A stretch of 52,768 nt of DNA from Nemertoderma westbladi (taxonomy: Eukaryota; Xenacoelomorpha; Nemertodermatida; Nemertodermatidae), in NCBI GenBank assembly GCA_032718475.1, contig JAUCBJ010005791.1, positions 1-52,768 on the forward strand, read 5' to 3'. The stretch's first letter is position 1. The number at the start of each line of letters is the position of its first letter. The notes beneath the pieces are model-generated. The model was not told the DNA's origin. It worked only from the letters and a program-made list of their open reading frames with translations, and did not search any database. Position numbers and translations under genes: made by a program. Shown here one piece after another: positions 24,301 through 39,300 of this stretch.

Positions 24301-27300
24301 ATTTCTAATATGCTAGATCATTGCTACTTGTATTTTTCGGCGTAATTTGGCAATTTTGGTGCTAGCACCAAATTTCGTACCCATCACCAAAAAGTACAAG
24401 TTTGCGATGTCCAGTGCAGTTTTTATTGATTCCATCGGATTCAGGACCCTCATAAACCCGTATAACGCAAGAAACAAGGTGATACTATCTACTTATCAAT
24501 TTGCATATTTTCCAAAATTTGGTGCTGGCACAACAATTTTCACCCACCGGCGAAAAATACAAGTTTGACAACTCTTATGAAATTTTTACTGATTCCATTG
24601 AATTCAGAACCATCACAAACCCGTATAACGCAAGAAACAAGGTGACACAATCAATTGATATATTTGATGGTTTTCAAAATTTGGTGCTAGCACCACATTT
24701 TGCACCCACATCCGAAAAATACAAGTTTGAGATGTCTAGTTCGATAATTATATTTTCCATTGAATTCAGAACAGCCATAAACCTCTAAAACGCAAGAAAT
24801 AAATTCTCACAAGCAATTTTATCTATTGAATGGATTTTCAAAATTTCGTGCTAGCACCAAAATTTGCACACAGCACCGAAAAATACAAGTTTGATACGCT
24901 TCGTGCAACTCGTATATATTTCTTCGAATCCAGAAACCCAAAAAACCCCAATTGCGTAAAAAACAAGTTTCAAACGATCAATTTACAAAATTGACTTATT
25001 TCAAAATTTGGTGCTGGCACCAAAATTTGGCACCCACCGAAAAAAACAAGTTTAAAATTTCTAAATCAATTTATATGAATTCCATCAAATTTCTAACACC
25101 AAAAAACCCGTGTAAATAAAAAATAGAGATGTTACAATTCATATTTAATGAAATGTAATTTTCAAAAAACGTCTCAAAAAAAGTGCCAAAAGTAGGGTTA
25201 AAAAATGGCGCTATAACTCGAAAAGTACCCAATATTTTTGAAAACGGTTTTCACTACTAGGAAGACAATAGATTTTTAGGAAAAGTCATAAAATTTCAGA
25301 TTCCCAACTGCGTTTGTTTCAGAATTATAATAAAAAAATCACGGGAGGGGTCATATTGACCCCCCCCCGGGTTTAATAAGGTTAATATTGTACCTCGGAA
25401 CGGGGAGCTCTGCTTACTACAGCTTGAGCGAAGTCCTCACAAGCGCATTAACTAAAGGTATAAACTGAAGTTCAGCATTTAATAACGAACCTGTCTTTAG
25501 ACTGGGTAGTTCTTGTCAAGAGTTGAGCCGTTCGAAAACACGATGTGTGTGTGTATGTGTGTATACAGTAACCATCCTATATCTCAAAAACTCACAGGTA
25601 CGCAACAATTTTTAATGCGACTACTGTATTTATCAATTATTATCTAGTTGTTGAAAAAAAAGTTGGGAACGATTCGATGTGCGATATTCGAAATATTAGC
25701 ATATTATCAACATTATGGAACGCGAAATTAAATACCCACAGCTACACTTTGTCAGCTGAACAACATTTCACTACTTATTGTTAATTTGAGTTGCGTACTA
25801 CATTATTATTATATTATTATTTATTATAGTTCTCTCTATTCAGTCAGTTAGTGTAATGTCAAGCAGTACATCATTTATAAATCGTATGTATAGGGCCTAA
25901 TTGTCATCGTTATAATTAATACTGTCATCAACTCAGGCTAAGCTTAATTGTAATGTAAAGGCTTAGTAGGTTTTGTATATCTGGGACGTTTACAACAGCT
26001 GTCGATTAAACTAATAAAACCAGAAAACTGAACCAGGGTGGCTGCTAGCCCAGTTACCAACGGCTGTTGGCCGTTGGGTAGACTTAAGGGAACATTTCAC
26101 AAACTTTCATAGGAGGCTTGTACACAGTGCCGGATTAATCCTCTGGTGGCCCTAAGGCACATTTTAGTAATTTCCAAAAATGGCCCGAAAATTGATCTTT
26201 TTCCGCAAACCCTTTCAAAAGAACAAGCTGCTAAAAACAACCGAAATTGTGAAAATGTTGAGAATGAAATATAAAGTATTTTCTTTAGTATATAATATTT
26301 AATAGTAATTAGTATTCAAAGCAAGGCACACTGTCGGCCGAAGCCGGAGGCGACCCGAAGGCTCCTCTTTCGATAGCTGCTACCCGAGGGTAGGGGTGGG
26401 CGCTACTCATATCCCAAGATTTGCTCCCAGTTATTTAACTGGTACTCATTTTATCGACCCCAGTGGGTGAAAGACTGAGTGGAACCTGGTGGAGCTGAAC
26501 CTACAACCAATAGATTGCATGCCCGGCGCTCAACCAAATGAGCCAAATTAATTACATTAATTAGTAGTATAATATTTCAAATAACTACTAAGTACTTTAA
26601 TAATAAGTACTTTGCAAAAATAGTTTTCATCAAGAATTGTAACATTTACTAAACGGCATATTATGCCTATAAAACCATTGCTATAAAAAGTGTAATGGTT
26701 TTGGTAGAATTTCTCACGCTTTAATTTTTAATATATTAATGGGACCATTACCCCAAATCTATTTGTTTTATTTATAAAGCTACTATTCTGAAGCTTTAAC
26801 ACAATGATCTGTGATCTTTTATATAGGCCTACTATGAAAACTGAGTATAGACAGCTTCATAAACCGTTTGTTCGAAAAATATGGCACTTTTTGAGCAGGT
26901 CGGTTTTTTTCAAAATTTGTATAAATTTTGAGGCATTTATATGTAAATTAGATCATGTTTAAGGATCTGTAATAGCACCTGCATTGAAGTTCTTGGTCCA
27001 AGACTTTGGAAAAATGGACCTAGATAAACGAAAATTTGTAAATGAAAATTTTAGCACAAAATTATTGTTTTTGAAACATTTATGGGGGTTTTAGTATGTC
27101 AGGGCTATATTTTGGGAATCAAATATTTTGTGACAGACAAAGTGTAGCAGTTATAACATCGGTTCTAGAATATCCAAATGGCCATGCTTTACAAAACCAA
27201 CGACAGTATTCCTAAAGCTGCTGAACATTTTGGTATATGTTTGATGGAAATTGAGTAAAAAATAAAATAGTAGTAGGGAATTTAGTGATGAAAAAAGTCA

Positions 27301-30300
27301 AAATCGTCAAACTGATAAAAAGGTTGTTTTATACAGAGAATCATAAATATCCGCACGTAATATATACAGTATGTTGTTGAAAAGAGCAGTTTTGAGGATA
27401 AAAAATAATTCAATGTTGAAAACCGTTATCACCTTATGAAAGCCCTTCTATCAAACTACAAAGAATTGTGTAAATTTTTGTAAATTTCGTTATAGTTGGC
27501 CCCTTTTAAGCATTTAGCAATTTTGATCGGATCGTGGGAATGTGTTATTTATTTGCTTTAGGGTAGGTTTCGCAGGGTACTTACAGTATCTTTACAGGAC
27601 TTGCTGAGAAATATAACACACCAAAAGTGTGGGATTAGTGCAAAGATATAATATTTCTGATCTATATTTGGACTTGCTGAGAAATTAATGTTCTTCTATA
27701 AGAGAACAGTCTCGGAAATGAGCTCTTTTAGTCACTAACTGTACTCCTCCTTTTAACAAAGCCGCATCCACTAACTCCCTTATTACGTATTAGCCTGTGC
27801 TGTATCAATGCCTCAGTGGGTAGTGCTGTAGTGTCTAGGCTACCGGTACGATAATCCCATGTACAGTATGCTTTCATGGCAGCATGGCATATAGCTCAGT
27901 AACTGCCAGTGAAAGAGTACCACCACGAGCACTTACAGCCCTACCCTACCATGAGCACCCTAGTGTAAGATGGGTGCGGGTCAATTTGCCCCTCAACCTT
28001 TTCGCCCCAAGTCGATTCGCCCCACATTTTACACTTTTTGGGGCATATGGACCTGGGCCGAATCGACTTGGGCAGTTGACTGATTCGCATTCGCCCCACC
28101 TCACCTTCCAAGTCCATTCGCCCCAGATGATATTATTGAATGGTTTACTAATATTCTTTTTAGGTACAATGATATTAGAAAGTGCAGAAGTACCAGATGA
28201 TTAGATGACCAGAGCACAGAGGTTCACCATCTCAATTTGTTTCACATGTAATTCATTATCTATGCTTCTAGGTCCCGCGAGTTCGAACCCTTGCCGAGCC
28301 TCAAGGTCTGTCTGGAATGTCTGTCTGTGTGTCTGTGTAATCAGCTATACAATCGAACCCATCTCGATGAAATCTCGCTTGCTATAGCTCGTTAGAAAGG
28401 TCTCATCCTAACTCGTTGCAACGTAATACTCAGAGCCGTCTGAAGTTCCCCGTGTGCCGCTAGAGGGCGAATTTCGTGATTTTCTGGCGAAATTTATCGA
28501 ATTATTTCGGCTGTTCGGTTCTTCTATCGGTAATTAATTATTTAGAGGGGTAACATTTATCCCATCTGGCAGTCTGGTAAAATTAACATGGCTAGTGCTG
28601 GCTACAGCTGGTTCATCGTCCTGGGGACTGTTCGACGACGTACTGGACTACATCTATCCCGATTCAAATTTTCGTTGCATTTCGGTATCCTTCGCGATAT
28701 GTGTTCGCTCCCAAATGCATGGGTCTGTGCAATATTTCATTGTTCTTCAAATATTTTATTAATTATAAAACTAATTCCTTATATATTATCCAATTCAAGT
28801 AGGTTTATTTCCATATTATCATGTTTATAATTGTATTATTTGAGTCAATTTTTTCTGGAGGAGTATTTAATTGACATTTAATATTTTTTTTACATCACTA
28901 CACAAATCCAACCTCCAGGGGGGGGGGGGGGGGGGATATATCACAATCACAGCCGGCGGCTATTAAGTTTCATCCACCTGACTTCCAACTGAATCCACTT
29001 AGATACACCTGAGCTGATTGGTTATTCACGGGTCAATATTCCTGTACGGAACGGCTTGTGGCAACGCACCTGCCCGAGGCCGCGTCCGCCTGCAACTTAA
29101 AGGCCTACCGGTGTAACAGGAAAATATGCCCCCCCGGGAAATGTGCTCGGGGGGGCATATTTTCCTAGGAAAAAATGCCCCCCCGGGCAAATTTCCCTAG
29201 GAAAAAATGCCCCCCTTAGGAAATTATGCCCCCCCTGAATTATACAATAAACAAAACTTATTACTACTAAAACTTACAAAAATCATACAAAACAATAAAC
29301 AGTCACTTTACCAAATGAAGGAAAGGAGCAGGTTACAGAGGCAGGCCTTTCTAACCAAAACAATACACGATCATTTAACTAAGTGAGGGAAAGGAGCAGG
29401 TTACAGAGGCGGGATTTTCTAACTAAAACAATAAACAGCCACTTTAGCAAATCAGGGAAAGTAGCAGGTTACAGAGACGGGATTTTCTAACCAAAACAAT
29501 AAACGATAACATTACCAATTGAGAGAAATGAGCAGGTTACAGAGGCGGGATTTTCTAACCAAAACAATAAACAATCACTTTACCAAATCAGGGAAAGGAG
29601 CAGGTTACAGACTTAAAAAAGCTTGGAGCTGCTCGGCGCCCACACAACACCACACACTCGCACTGCTGTTATACCAGTACTTACTACAGTAGCCTACTGA
29701 CTTAGATACTTCAGTATGCTGTTCTACATCCCTTACTGCCTTACCTGCTTACCTACCGGCAGACCGGTACCGTACTATTCTTCCAACTATATTACAAGTT
29801 CTGCAGTTGGTAGATTAAAAGTTGCTACCAGCAGACCGGTATCGTACCAGTTTTCAGACTTTTGAGGGGGGCTAATTTTCCTGAGGGGAGGCATTATTTC
29901 CTAAGGAGAAAATGCAAAATGCCCCCCCGGGCGCCCCGGTGCATTATTGCTAGTATGGCCCAATCACGGTGATACATTTTCGACTGATGCCAAGTGCCAA
30001 GACGGCAATACATTAATACTTAATAAATCCTGAACATTATTGTGTGCTGATGGCCTAATTGTTGTATCATACAGTATGTGGCATGTTAAGTGAGCTCAAA
30101 ACAAAATTATTTCCTGGCGTGCATATTCTTAACTGGCGCCGAATGTATTTTAATTTGTATGCTACATTTTTTCTGGCGCACATCAATTTATAGAGTTCAG
30201 AGTGTTGGCGCGGCGCGATTTCCAATATTACTAGGCGCGGCGCGATTTTCATAATATCTGGCGCGTTATCCGGCGCGCTTTTTGTAAGGATTCCACTAGG

Positions 30301-33300
30301 GACCGGGGGGCATATTCTAGGGGGGGCTGATTTCCTTGTGACACCGGTAATCTGGTAATACCGTACTGCAGTACTGTAATAACGTTGACGTTTGACGTTA
30401 GGTAAGGTAAGGTAGTAAGTAGTCTGGTACCGGTAGTTGAGTTCAGGCGTTACCGGTCAGCCGGTAGCCACGGAATCTGAGAGACAATGGATATATATGA
30501 AAACAGTGTCCATGGGGGAAGACAAAAACGACTCGTAATGTCTGAACCCCGAAAACCACAAAAACTTCCCAACGGGAAAAAAACACGAGGCAGAGTTAAA
30601 ATAAAAATGGAATTTATTGACAACAAACTCCGTCGCTACACAACTTTTAGTAAACGGAAAACGGGAATAATGAAGAAAGCTTACGAGCTTTCAACTCTAA
30701 CTGGAACCCAAGTGATGCTACTGGTTGCCTCGGAAACCGGACACGTTTACACGTTCGCGACACGGAAACTCCAACCGATGATAACAAGCGACGCGGGTAA
30801 GGCCTTGATACAAACTTGTCTGAACACCCCGGACCCGGAATCGGTGGACCGTCCGCTGTGCGAGGAGACGGAGTTCAGCTTCGATGGGTGTCTACGGGAG
30901 GCGCTGGAGGAGGGCAATACACGGACCCCAGTGGAGGAGAGGGATTGGCGGACCCCAATGGAGGAGAGGGTCTCCATAATAAAGAACGTGCCGGGCGCCG
31001 CCCCTGGTAGCATCGCGATGCAGATCCCCCCGGGTCTGCTGGCTAATCCTCCACACGAACAGCGCAAGGAAACTCCGGGCCCACAACTCACCTCTACCCC
31101 ACAACTCGTTCCGGTCCATCAACTCGCCCACGCCCCCCAACTCGCCCACGCCACACAACTCACCCACGCCCCCCAACTCGCCCACGCCACACAACTCGCC
31201 CACGCCCCCCAACTCGCCCACGCCCCCCAACTCACCCCGGCCCCCCAGCTAGCCCCCTCTATGCTGCAACCCGCCCCCAACCAACTCCCGGTGTTCACGA
31301 TATCCCAACCCCCCGTCCAGAAATCCCTTAAGTTGTCTCCGGACTGTAAACCACCCGCGTTGGTCGGGAACCCGTCCAGGGCACCGTCGGGCGCTGTGCC
31401 CTCCTCCCTCAAACGCCCCGCCACACCCGAGCCGTCGACCAACCGCAGACAGCCCCCGCCCCTAAAGGGCCCCTTGTCGATCCCTCTATCCCAACCCAGC
31501 GGGATGCATCCCGGGGGAATCTCTAACCCCCCTAACAAACAATCCCTCTTCCCAACAGTAATCATATCAGCCCCAACCGATATCGCTGTCTCTTCCAATT
31601 CTTCTATCAACGGTACTTTACTAGATGATTCTCCCTTTACCGACACCAGTTCATCCCCCCTGATGGACGGCACATTGCATCCGACTGCGCCACCCACCAC
31701 TGTGGCTGCCATCCAACCCACACCCAATCCCTCAATCCCATTCAGTCTCTACCAATCCCTCATCTACTCCCCACAGACTACCCCAGGATCCAGTGGGAGT
31801 GACTCGCTTATATTCGGTTACACTTTAACGCCTCACAGCGGGGCGCCGGGGAACCGCTTCTTCTCGGGTATGAGTGATGCTACTGGGGTTCTGAACACAC
31901 CCACAGTACTGCCTCGAACTAACTAACCTAACACCAACACACTACATAGTCGCACCCAATCCACAGATACACACCAATCTAACTAGACATTACTACCAAG
32001 CTATTATAAAAAATATGCATTTGATATTCGATTCAGATCAGTTGGTAAATTATGCAAACATGTGCTGAACATTGATTGTTTAACCCAAGTTTTCATTACA
32101 TTGAGTTCAACTTTAACTAGATTCACATATATGTGGCAACTTAGGCAAAACTTACTGCGATTATCTCATACACTCAGTTGTGGTTAACCAACTTCTGACT
32201 GTCCTATTGCCAATTTACTTGGTATCATTAAAACCCATCCATAGAGAAGTGATCGATTTAGAGGTACCTTAGTTACTGGATAACAGTTAATATTTCTCGA
32301 GATGTCGCACAAAAGCTGTTGCTGGCTACCTCATTAGAAGAGTCAATGTCTTTACCCCCCGAATAGATCATTGCTGTTGGAATGGGCTTATATTCTTGAT
32401 TCGGTTGGATGTTGAGAGTATTATTTTTTAGCGAAATACCTACATGGTATTGATTGACGAGTTGTGCTGACTGACACTTTTTATACAATATCTCGAGTAA
32501 TAATATCTTCCTTAGTTTGCAAGGATTTTCAATAGGAGTATCAGGAAGTTGGTCTCTAAGTTGGCACATTTTGCATTGGAAAGGTTGATTTTCGAAAATT
32601 GTTCTTACAATAGGAATATTACGTATGTTGTTTTTACTGCACTGCGTAACCCTAACTAAGTGTAAGTATAAGTGGTTCCGAATTTAAAAGTGACAACTAC
32701 CCCTTGTCTTTCATTGGGTTGTTTTAACTTTATAACACCGATAGTACTGATTTATTGAAATGTCGCAATCATTTGTGTTTCTGATTCACCAGTTATAATA
32801 TAACTCAACTGACCAAACTGTGGTTAAAAATATTTTAATTTTGCGAGCAGAGCATGTTACATAATCAGATCCAAAAGTGCACGCAGAAAAATCTGCAAAT
32901 TTATAAAAGTTTCGAGATTGCGCGGTTGATATTATATTACAGAACGCCCCACTCCTACTTGCTGCATTGACCTCCCTTTGTATCATAGCCATACACCATT
33001 GCTACAAATTCATACCACAACCCACTGTCCATGTCCTGGAATATAGTGTCTTTATTCAGGTACCACCACCCCCCCCCCCCTCCCCCTTCCCAAAATTGTT
33101 CTAAAAATTTTAATGATGGGGGCTACTTGACTTGAATAAAGACAATATTTTTCCAGACATGTTGTGAGTCAGATCATATTAACAGTAAGATACTTGAATC
33201 TCGATATTTTATGGGTATAATTATTAATTGCCACTTTTATATTTCACTTAATTAAGTAATTATAATGTAATTTGGGACTTAATTTGTTATTATCTATTAA

Positions 33301-36300
33301 ATTTGTACTTTTGTTTGTATTTGTAGAACTGTTAACTTTTGTATATCGTTACTCCACCCTGAATACTTTACCTTAAATATTTAATTATAAAAAAAACTAT
33401 TAAATAAATTGTTAAATATTAATCACAACATGTTTATATGTTTTAACATTCATGGATGGAAATATTTGGATCCCCATATACGACATAGGAACTAATTTAA
33501 CCTGTGTCTCATTCGTTGAACCAAAAAAATGTAATAAATAAAAAATTAGTAATAATGTTGTTTTTAAAAAGTGAAAAAGTATTTTGGCTGTTTTTTACGA
33601 TGTCACTTTTGCAATGTATAACCTAATGTCTCTAAAAGTGGTTCCATCTATAAAGGAATTGTAGTAGAACATAATACTGAAAATTTCGCAGGAACATGAG
33701 TAAAAACTGAGATAATGGCATTTAAAGTATTCAAACCTTCCCGCCAATTTTTCTTAAATGGAAGGAAATTTCCAACTATATTCAAAAAAAATAAGGAAGA
33801 ATACTTCTTCACTAAAATTTTCGATATGGAGGTTGTCATTGTCGGTGATTGCATTTCCGATGTCAGTTTTAACGTTTGATGAATTCCAGAATGTCTGACA
33901 GTCAGTCTGTCTGTTTATCAAACAATCTGTCTGTCTAAATTTAGGAAAGCACACGACCTCGCTGAAATTTAAGATAAAGGGGTTTTCCTGGTCAATGATT
34001 CCATTTCTGTTGTCAGCTTTGAATTATGATCGCTTATTTGTGTTGGTCTGTATACCTGTCGATCTGTTCGTCATAATATAACAGACAGACGGATAGTCCA
34101 TCTAGAATCCGTTAACTGTTAAAACAGACATAATAAACGGAATCATTTACCAGGAAAACAAACCCCTTTAACAAAATTTTCAGCTGTGTATTGCATTCAT
34201 GATTTTTGACAGACAGACACATACAGGCCAAAATACAGATAGACAGAGCGACAGACAGAAAGACATACAGGCTGATAGACATTCTAGAATCCATGAGACA
34301 TTAGAAATGAAGTCAGTAAACAGGAAAAATCCTATAGGGAAAATAGGTTACCTATGTTAAGAGATACTTAAGAGGTACTCGTACATAGAGACACTTAACT
34401 AAAAAGGTCGTGGAACCATAGAGCCTATTCTGATCTGGCACTTGAAGGTTAATCGAAGAGTTATCAATAAAGAAAGACAGACACTGGCTATTATCTTTGT
34501 AGACTTCTTTAAAACCTTCGACTCAGTCTCCCGACAACGTATGTTCAGCATACTGGCAGCATAAGGGATTCCAGAGGAAATTGTTGCAGGTATGAGATCA
34601 CCGTACGATGGTTCCACCTCGTTTGTGTCTGCTGCTGATGGTGTCACAGATACATTCGAAGTTTTATGGGGATAACTTCAGGGTGAGACATTTTTTTTCA
34701 CCATTCGCATTCCCCTACTGACACAAGAAGTAAAGGAAATCCAGCAAACTGCCTTACTGATGTCTGATCTTAAGGGCAAAGCTCTAGGGACGGCTTGCTT
34801 GAGCACGTGAATGACTTCTGCTACTTGGGATCATGGACCCGAAGGAAGGCAGGGGCAGCGTTAAATAGGCTTTCCAGGAAATGGAAGTCCCATAGAATAA
34901 AACGGAACCTTACGGTTCGATTATTTATGGCTGTAGTAGCACCAGTACTCTTATGGGAGTCCATACTGGGCTCTAACTGCAGAGGGTACCAAATCTCTTG
35001 ATGGCACTTTCACAAGAATGCTGCGCCGGGTTCATTGAGTCAAGTACAATGAACACATCTCCAATCAGACTCAATACAACATTGGAGGTGTTCCATTAGT
35101 CTCTCCTAGCTTGAGACTTGAACGAAACTGCCTCTGCCTTGGAGGACATTGCTTTCGCCGTGAGGACCAGCCAGTGCATAATCTTGTGTTTTGGTGGCCC
35201 GATGGAGTGAATAAGCGTGCTGTACAGCCCATGACTTCCTTGAGACGCATCTTAAAGGCCACTGGCCTTGAAGATGCGGATGATCTAGCAAATGTCATGG
35301 GTGATAGGGAGTTGTGGTGGCGCAATTCTGTCGACAAGCCGGCACAGCATTTTTAATATATATGTAATATATATATAATGTAGCTGCAATGCAGAATGCC
35401 GATCGTAGTAGTACTTAACTATGTTAAGAATTGCTTAAATATGTTAAGAGTTGTTTGACATAGTTGTACTGTAGAAGTGCGTTTACGACATATGTTATGT
35501 TAAGATATACTTAAAGAGATACTCCTACGTAGAGTTAAGTAATATGTTAAGAATATATGTTATAGGAATATATGTTAAGAGTTGCTTGACATAGTTTTGA
35601 ATGGGATAATCTTTTAGGCTCGTTAATCCAAGAAATGCCTGTTCACCACCATGGGTGATCTTCCACAGTAAACCCTTTCACTCTGATCATAGTTTTAGAA
35701 CTGAGTTAACTACTGTACGTTAAGAGATGCTCCTACGTCGTGTTACTTAACTTTGTTAAGAGATAGGCCTACTCCTACGTAGAGTTACTTAACCATAGAT
35801 ATACTCCTACGTAGACTTACTTAACTATGTTAATGTTTAGATGAAAGCGTCTCTATTGGCTGTACAGTCGGAACTCGCGCACGGTGGAGCTGAAGATGTA
35901 AGGAGTCGTTCTGGAAAACTGTAAGTAGAACTCAAAGTGTATGAAACAAAATTATGTATGTGTAACATGATTCATCATCTATTTATGGTTGGATGATGCC
36001 TTGCTCCCGCATCGCACTTATTATTCACGATTATAATCTATTTATAGCTACGTGATTCATCCTATTTTCATAGTGCCTTGTGATTCATTATCTATTTATA
36101 GCGCCTGGTTACATGATTCAGATGGTGATATTCTACCAGGAATTTCTCAAAGAACAGAAGATGCCTCGGAATTAGATACATCAAGAAGTGAATTATACCA
36201 GGTACCTGTAGTTCAGCTTTTCGATATTTATCTGTCGCTGATCGGGTTATACAGTATCTGTAAACACTTAGAAGTCTCGTAGTTTTGACTAATTTTTGGT

Positions 36301-39300
36301 TGTTAACTGATTTCAAAACAAATCTATCGAATTCCACAAGCCAATGTTTCAGCATTATTATAGTAGAACTGTGATGTTAGGCAGGTGAGTATCATTCAAT
36401 GTACCATAATTATTATTATATAGCGCTTCATTTCTCATATACCTCGTATATCCAACATTGTATTGTACAGTATTATACTATACGGAATGTAGGCCTACCA
36501 TCCGTTTATCATGTCACTGGAAGGACCTGATCTGCCGTGCAATGTAAAAAGACCGCAAGTCACAAAAAGTCATTTCGAGTAAAACGCAAATTACTGTTTG
36601 CCTTCAGATTGTACGTTTAAAATGTCCGTAAATTACTAATTTTTTATAACCCGACGCAATTGGGGGTGGGAAATTTTCTACGTGATTATTTCTCGCTTTC
36701 CATTAATATTTTCACTTCAGGGTTATTTTTTTGTACTTACGGTGTTTTTGCATTGAACAACCTGCATGTAAATACATTCGATACAATGCAAAAACAAATG
36801 TCACAATGACAAAACAAATGTCACAAAGACAAAACACCGTAAGTCTGTCAGTTGCGGTGTTTTTACATTGTATATATTTAATGCATATTGTGTTGGGGTG
36901 GGGGGTTGCAACCCCCCACCCCCCTGAAAAAAACTTGGGAACGGGGAAATATTATGAAATCCAAAAAACTGCCCGAAATTTGTCGAAGTTTATTAAATTA
37001 CCTGTAATATTAAGCGAAAATTAAAAAAGACTAATTAAGTTTAGTTAAATGACAGAGCAGTAGTGTTTTTTGAGTGAAAAAATTTCACTCCGAGAAAATA
37101 GCCTTGAAAGTTTAAACATTGCCACACAAAACTGCCAGTATGGGGTCTGGTTGGTTAATAATGTGAGGGTGTGGCATGAAGGAAGTACATCACAGAGCTA
37201 TAATTTTCATTATGGTGGTTTTCGAGGTCCGTGATTTCATATCCAATGCCATTTTTATGTTCGGTAGAATCTACAGTAGTCGGTTTAACTATTAATTGGT
37301 AAGCCCCTCTGACTGGACTTAACATTATGACTTTTTTTACATTTTGATCTCGCTTAAAGGAATTAAGAAGGGACTCTTTTAGTTATGGTAGGGGGGGGGG
37401 GGGGGGGTGGTTGACCTCAGGTGACTAATGGAATTATTAACAACAGTTATTACAAGCTTTTTTATTATGATATTTGCACTGCTTGTTTATTTCGTGCCCC
37501 AGGGGGCACTTTCAAAATTGCCAAAAATGTTCTCGAATATTATATTTGAGTTATATAACCGTGGTCAGCATCTAAAAAGCCGCTATATGCATGCAGCCAA
37601 TAAATTAATTTTAGTTAGCCATAAAAATTTAGCACAAAAAATACTTCAGATTGGTGCCAGAAAGGGACCACAGCACGAAAACTAACATAGCCACGTAAAT
37701 GGCGTTTGTTCTATTGGATAGCCCTTTAAATTTTAGGAAAAGTCACAATATCTCGGGGTTCCCAATAAACCCGACTCAAAGATACAGATAAATTACATAA
37801 AATTAAAAAATTTAATTATAGAGAAATGGGTCAGTGCTAAAGTATTTTACTATTATCATCATCAATGAATCAACAATACGCAATAAATAATATGAGAACA
37901 AAACTGTTACCGCTACAAGGATGTGACGTTTACTTAGTATCTTGATGCAATAATTGAAATGTCTAATGTATTTACTAGACGGCAGGTTAGCTATATGATA
38001 AAACACCGCAAGTCACTTGGTGAAATTTAAATTTAGCGCCTTTTCTGCTAATAGTAAAAAACCGCAAGTCAAAAGACACATATTTCAATAAAACCGTATG
38101 TGTGTTTTCTTATTATCTATGCAATGACAAAACACCGCAAGTCTTGTGACAAACAAGTCGGCAACGCAAGTCGGTTTTTTGCATAAATTTAAGTGACTTA
38201 CGGTCTTTTTCCTTTGTAACACTCTACATATCTTGTTGACTTACGGCCTTTCTACATTGCATATCTCGAGAACTAGAGTAGATACGGTGTTCTCGATTAT
38301 ACCATTAGATAGAGCGCATTTTTTAGACCCAGAAAAAGTGAATTTTAGAAAAAAACGACTTGCGGTCTTTTTACATTGTACGGCAGTGATGGCCTTGCAG
38401 TTCTGTCGTGGTGTAATGGTTGCTTGGAATTCACATATCTCCTGAGGTCGTGGGTTCGATCCGTGCATGGGGGTCAGGGTAGGGCACGAATACTTTATTA
38501 TTTAAAGGGATCTTCTACTTTATCCTTAATAATGAGTACCGGAAGTACAGTTATTTTTACCTTTTACATCTCCTCAGTCTCACTAAGAGAGCATACAGTA
38601 GTTGTATTTATATAACCAGCACTTCTATCTCCATCTGGTACTTCCAATTGTTACTTTAGGTCCTTGATTATGGTATCGGAGGCCACTACGAACTCCATTG
38701 GGACTTCTACTTGGAAGGTGAAGGCTTGGGAGCCGCTTACGATATTTGGGGAAATCGATTAGCAACATTTCTTTTCTATGTGAGTTTAAACTATTAGCTA
38801 ACTTTATTCAATTTAGAGATAATGTTTAGCCAACAAGTAACCGTAAGTTGATTTTTGCTGTTCTGAGATAGTCGATAAAAAATAAAAATGGGGTTTTGAT
38901 TTGCTTTTGGGTTTGCGTTGATTTGCTTAGCATTGCTATATACCCGTACCAAGTAATAAAGTTAATGGGTTTTTATTATTCGTTTATTCAATAGTTCCAA
39001 AATGAATGGTTGAGAACATAGGGATTCTGGTGTAGATGGAAGTTTTGACGCTCAAAACCGTGACAACCATAGGCTATAACCTGTTCTTTTAACTACAGTA
39101 CTGTAGGACCCCTTTCGTTCTGGGAAAGGGTTGCGGACACCATTTGTCGTGGGTTAAGGACCCATCTACTCGGCTACAGGGGTATAAGGCCTGACCATGC
39201 AGATGGTAATCTATCCATGGCTGCCTGGTCAGGAGTAGAGTAGAGTGATATTATCTACAATTTGAGTGCACTCCACTGCGACCTGCCAGCATTTTTCAGC

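Noticed and set aside
24347-24788. Two open frames of 73 and 95 codons
   Set aside because: They read the 165-bp repeats of the TTAA element and have no protein similarity I recognise.
27884-28204. 106-codon frame
   Set aside because: It crosses a hairpin with TTCGCCCC repeats; low-complexity content and no domain.
31119-31727. 202-codon antisense frame inside SRF
   Set aside because: It is the GC-rich mirror of the SRF C-terminal coding repeats; no motif.
32273-32569. 98-codon antisense frame downstream of SRF
   Set aside because: No recognisable motif, no supporting neighbours, and of a length expected by chance.
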